Positions 40,493-42,002 of a stretch of 42,002 nt of DNA are shown piece after piece. The translations under genes and the position numbers were made by a program. The stretch is taken from NCBI GenBank assembly GCA_029881195.1, contig JAOUNB010000008.1, positions 1 through 42,002 of the forward strand. The letters run 5' to 3'. The first letter of the stretch is position 1; each line of letters starts with the position of its first letter. Source of the DNA: Candidatus Nitrosopumilus sp. (GTDB taxonomy: Archaea; Thermoproteota; Nitrososphaeria; Nitrososphaerales; Nitrosopumilaceae). The notes beneath the pieces are model-generated. The model saw only the letters and a list, made by a program, of their open reading frames with translations, was not told the DNA's origin and did no database searches.

Positions 40493-40570
40493 TTCTAGTG
40501 CGTATTATAGTTATCATAAATAAAAACATGGGTCAATTAGGGATATAAGGAACTTTTAGAGGGAACTGAT

Positions 40571-40723
40571 ATGGCAAAATACGATGGTCTGTTAGGACAA
40601 CCAGTTCTTGAAGTTGAAGAACCTGATAAAGAAGAAGGCATTACCTTTATCTTTAAAGACAACAGGTTTTTGTTTATCAAAGCTGTTGATGGAAAAATCG
40701 AGACTGTATCAATTCCAGAATAG
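40571..40723 (+). CDS. 50-aa small protein, first of a tandem pair
   Basis: An ATG at 40571 opens a 50-codon frame to TAG. The protein is acidic and likely beta-rich, with LEVEEPDKEEGITFIFKDNRFLFIKAVDGKIETVSI. The next gene encodes a clear paralogue: both share a valine/glutamate strand, a P-D turn, GxTxxF and a VDGK hairpin near the end. The pair is a tandem duplication, and both frames are kept open despite AT-rich sequence, which supports real genes. No family is recognised. Confidence 0.6.
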   Translation: MAKYDGLLGQPVLEVEEPDKEEGITFIFKDNRFLFIKAVDGKIETVSIPE

Positions 40724-40733
40724 GTGAATGTGA

Positions 40734-40880
40734 ATGGAAAAATTTGATGCAATCAAAATGTTAGAACTTGTTAAAGTTGAAGATCCTGATTCGGACGGGG
40801 GAATGACTATGATTTTCCAAGAAAATAAAACTTTGAAAATTAAGGTTGTAGACGGAAAATTAGTTTCTGAATTTGTTTAA
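40734..40880 (+). CDS. 48-aa small protein, second of a tandem pair
   Basis: An ATG at 40734, ten bases after the stop of the first copy, opens a 48-codon frame to TAA at 40878. The protein VKVEDPDSDGGMTMIFQENKTLKIKVVDGKLVSEFV parallels the first copy position by position in the core (V-x-E-x-P-D, G-x-T-x-x-F, K-x-VDGK) while the N-termini differ. Both are compact enough to form one small beta-sheet. They are probably in one transcript. A convergent phosphatase gene starts three bases after. Function is unknown. Confidence 0.6.
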   Translation: MEKFDAIKMLELVKVEDPDSDGGMTMIFQENKTLKIKVVDGKLVSEFV

Positions 40881-40882
40881 AA

Positions 40883-41386
40883 CTAACTATTCACATGTTT
40901 TTCATAAAAATCAATAGCTAGTTCTTGTATCTCAGATTGAATAGATCCGGGCCTTTCATCTCGAATTTTTTTAATTGCATTTTTTGCCGTATATTTTTTA
41001 TATTTTACAAAATAACATGCAAGAATTGTTCCTGCTCTTCCCATTCCAGCTGCACAATGAACCATCACAGATTTATTGTTTTTAATTTGTTTATGAATAA
41101 AATCTACTGCTGAATCTATTTTATCCATATCAGGAGCGGTAAGATCAGGAGTTGGAACATGAAGATAATCAATATTTGCTACCCAATTATGAGGTAATGA
41201 ATTCTCAGTCATAGTGACAATTGATTTTACTCCTTGATCTAAAAGCCAATTGAATTCATCAAAACTTGTGGGAATTCCCGAGCCAGCTAATTTGTCTTCA
41301 ATTAACCAAGAAAAATTCGTAGGTTTTTTTCTAACTCTTCCATGAATTTTTCTCCATAAATTACCAGGTTTACTCATATCAGTCAT
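40883..41386 (-). CDS. dual-specificity/tyrosine protein phosphatase-like
   Basis: The 167-residue protein has the Cys-based phosphatase loop HCAAGMGRAGT with C111 and R117 (CX5R), and D81 (VPTPDLTAPD) as candidate general acid. The preceding strand KSVMVHC and later RDERPGSIQSEIQEL are typical of DSP/PTP-like folds, including RNA 5'-phosphatase-like and phosphoinositide-like branches. It should be an active cytosolic phosphatase on phosphoprotein or another phosphate ester; the target is not evident. ATG at 41386 starts it, with an alternative at 41377. It is convergent with the tandem small genes and follows a cyclase-family gene on the same strand. Confidence 0.88.
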   Translation of the reverse strand: MTDMSKPGNLWRKIHGRVRKKPTNFSWLIEDKLAGSGIPTSFDEFNWLLDQGVKSIVTMTENSLPHNWVANIDYLHVPTPDLTAPDMDKIDSAVDFIHKQIKNNKSVMVHCAAGMGRAGTILACYFVKYKKYTAKNAIKKIRDERPGSIQSEIQELAIDFYEKHVNS

Positions 41387-41429
41387 TGGAATTTGCTATA
41401 TTTTTAGCATTACAAAATAATGAAGAAAA

Positions 41430-42002
41430 TTATGATGCCACTGCTCTAACGGGTGAACCTGTTGCATCTTTAAGTTTTAATGGTAGAATTGTTAAATTAA
41501 ATTCCCTAGATAAAATTTTATTCAAATTTGTTAAATTTTCCACTATCAAAATATTATTTTTTGAGAAAAGATGGTGAACAATAAATGATTCACCTTTTCC
41601 TAGATCGATACTTGGAGAATCTATTCCAACTAAATTGATCTTTTTTGATATAAGATAGTTTGCAGCTAATTTATCTAATCCAGGATTTTCAGTAAAATAA
41701 TTGTCTTTTTTTAGATTTTTTTGCCATTCAGTGAAAAATAAGACTGACGAATGATTTGGAATAATTCCATTCTTTTTTTCAAATAAAATAATATCTTCCT
41801 TTGTTATTGAGGAATTTTTAGTTTTTTTGAGTTTAATTAGAATAGCTTTTCTAATTAGTCTATTGAGAGGAATTTGATGGATTTTGATGCCATTTTTCAC
41901 AAAATGGTATGGTGCATCAAGATGGGTTCCAGTGTGAGAACTTAGGAATAATAATTCAAGATTATAACCATCATCTTTGATATTAGACCATAAAATGAAT
42001 TG
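41430..42002 (-). CDS. cyclase-family (kynurenine formamidase-like) hydrolase, 5' end cut by the window
   Basis: The frame ends at 41430 and is open to the window edge, so the start is missing. The residues before the GTG at 41900 belong to the protein: the characteristic SSHTGTHLDAPYHF motif of the cyclase/arylformamidase family (PF04199-type) lies just upstream of it, ruling out an internal start there. Further marks are LISKKINLVGIDSPSIDLGKGESFIVHHLFSKNNILIVENLTNL and the final PLKLKDATGSPVRAVA. The metal-binding histidines and aspartate of HTGTHLDAPYH are present. It probably hydrolyses an amide or ring bond in an amino acid or related compound. Confidence 0.87.
   Translation of the reverse strand, partial: QFILWSNIKDDGYNLELLFLSSHTGTHLDAPYHFVKNGIKIHQIPLNRLIRKAILIKLKKTKNSSITKEDIILFEKKNGIIPNHSSVLFFTEWQKNLKKDNYFTENPGLDKLAANYLISKKINLVGIDSPSIDLGKGESFIVHHLFSKNNILIVENLTNLNKILSREFNLTILPLKLKDATGSPVRAVAS

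Noticed and set aside
40537-40752. 71-codon minus-strand frame
   Set aside because: It lies opposite the two tandem small genes, whose shared pattern on the plus strand is convincing; the antisense frame shows no motif.
41386-41577. 63-codon plus-strand frame near the right end
   Set aside because: It overlaps the cyclase-family gene on the opposite strand, which has strong motifs.
1-42002. CRISPR, insertion sequence, integrase or prophage
   Set aside because: No regularly spaced direct repeats, transposase motifs or phage structural genes were found anywhere in the window.

Overview
The window is strongly AT-rich archaeal DNA. Its gene content points to an ammonia-oxidising thaumarchaeon (Nitrososphaerota), most likely Nitrosopumilus-like. 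The pointers are the archaeal CoA route (pantoate kinase plus phosphopantothenate synthetase), sn-glycerol-1-phosphate dehydrogenase, a proteasome beta subunit, the aCPSF1/FttA terminator nuclease, PCNA next to TFS and RpoL, SepF, BluB and CobJ for cobalamin, many TTG starts and leaderless-looking promoters, and many small secreted or zinc-binding proteins of the kind common in this group. The taxon is inferred from content, not from a database match. No CRISPR array, IS element, rRNA gene or prophage was seen; the region reads as ordinary core chromosome with accessory surface proteins.

Layout. 0-4 kb (minus strand): two small membrane proteins, then a MacB/LolCDE-like operon of permease, ATPase and a C-terminally anchored surface protein. 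4-6.5 kb: an Lrp-type regulator, a Nudix hydrolase and an AbrB-PhoU regulator. 6.5-11.8 kb: a tight CoA operon (pantoate kinase, phosphopantothenate synthetase, PanB, CoaBC), an unlisted 57-aa protein, a methyltransferase and a one-helix membrane protein. 11.8-21.6 kb: M24 peptidase, a ThiI-like PP-loop enzyme, SepF, FttA, proteasome beta, G1P dehydrogenase, an FKBP, a class V aminotransferase, an NMN adenylyltransferase-like protein and RtcA. 21.6-24.4 kb: CopD-like protein, LEA-like protein, tRNA-Val, BluB, intron-containing tRNA-Arg, flavoprotein and a Cys-rich microprotein. 24.4-29.6 kb: small regulators and zinc proteins, cyclophilin, secreted proteins, a PfkB kinase and a dUTPase-like protein. 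29.6-34.2 kb: an MtrA-like corrinoid protein coupled to a DegT aminotransferase, a membrane protein, a C2H2 protein, TyrS and CobJ. 34.2-38.5 kb (minus): a duplicated-domain secreted protein, aspartate kinase, PCNA, TFS and RpoL. 38.5-42 kb: a soluble unknown, an S-layer-like protein, two tandem ~50-aa paralogues, a dual-specificity phosphatase and a cyclase-family gene cut by the window edge.

The most interesting signals are: (1) an MtrA-like protein that keeps the candidate corrinoid-ligand histidine, in a window that also carries BluB and CobJ; (2) a tRNA-Arg(CCT) with a probable ~18-nt D-loop intron and a tRNA-Val(GAC) with C33 instead of the near-universal U33; (3) an ABC ATPase whose only plausible start is CTG behind a GGAGG; (4) several clean inverted repeats upstream of small regulator and zinc-protein genes; (5) micro-genes found by reading frames directly: 57 aa, 39 aa, 51 aa, and a tandem pair of 50 and 48 aa.
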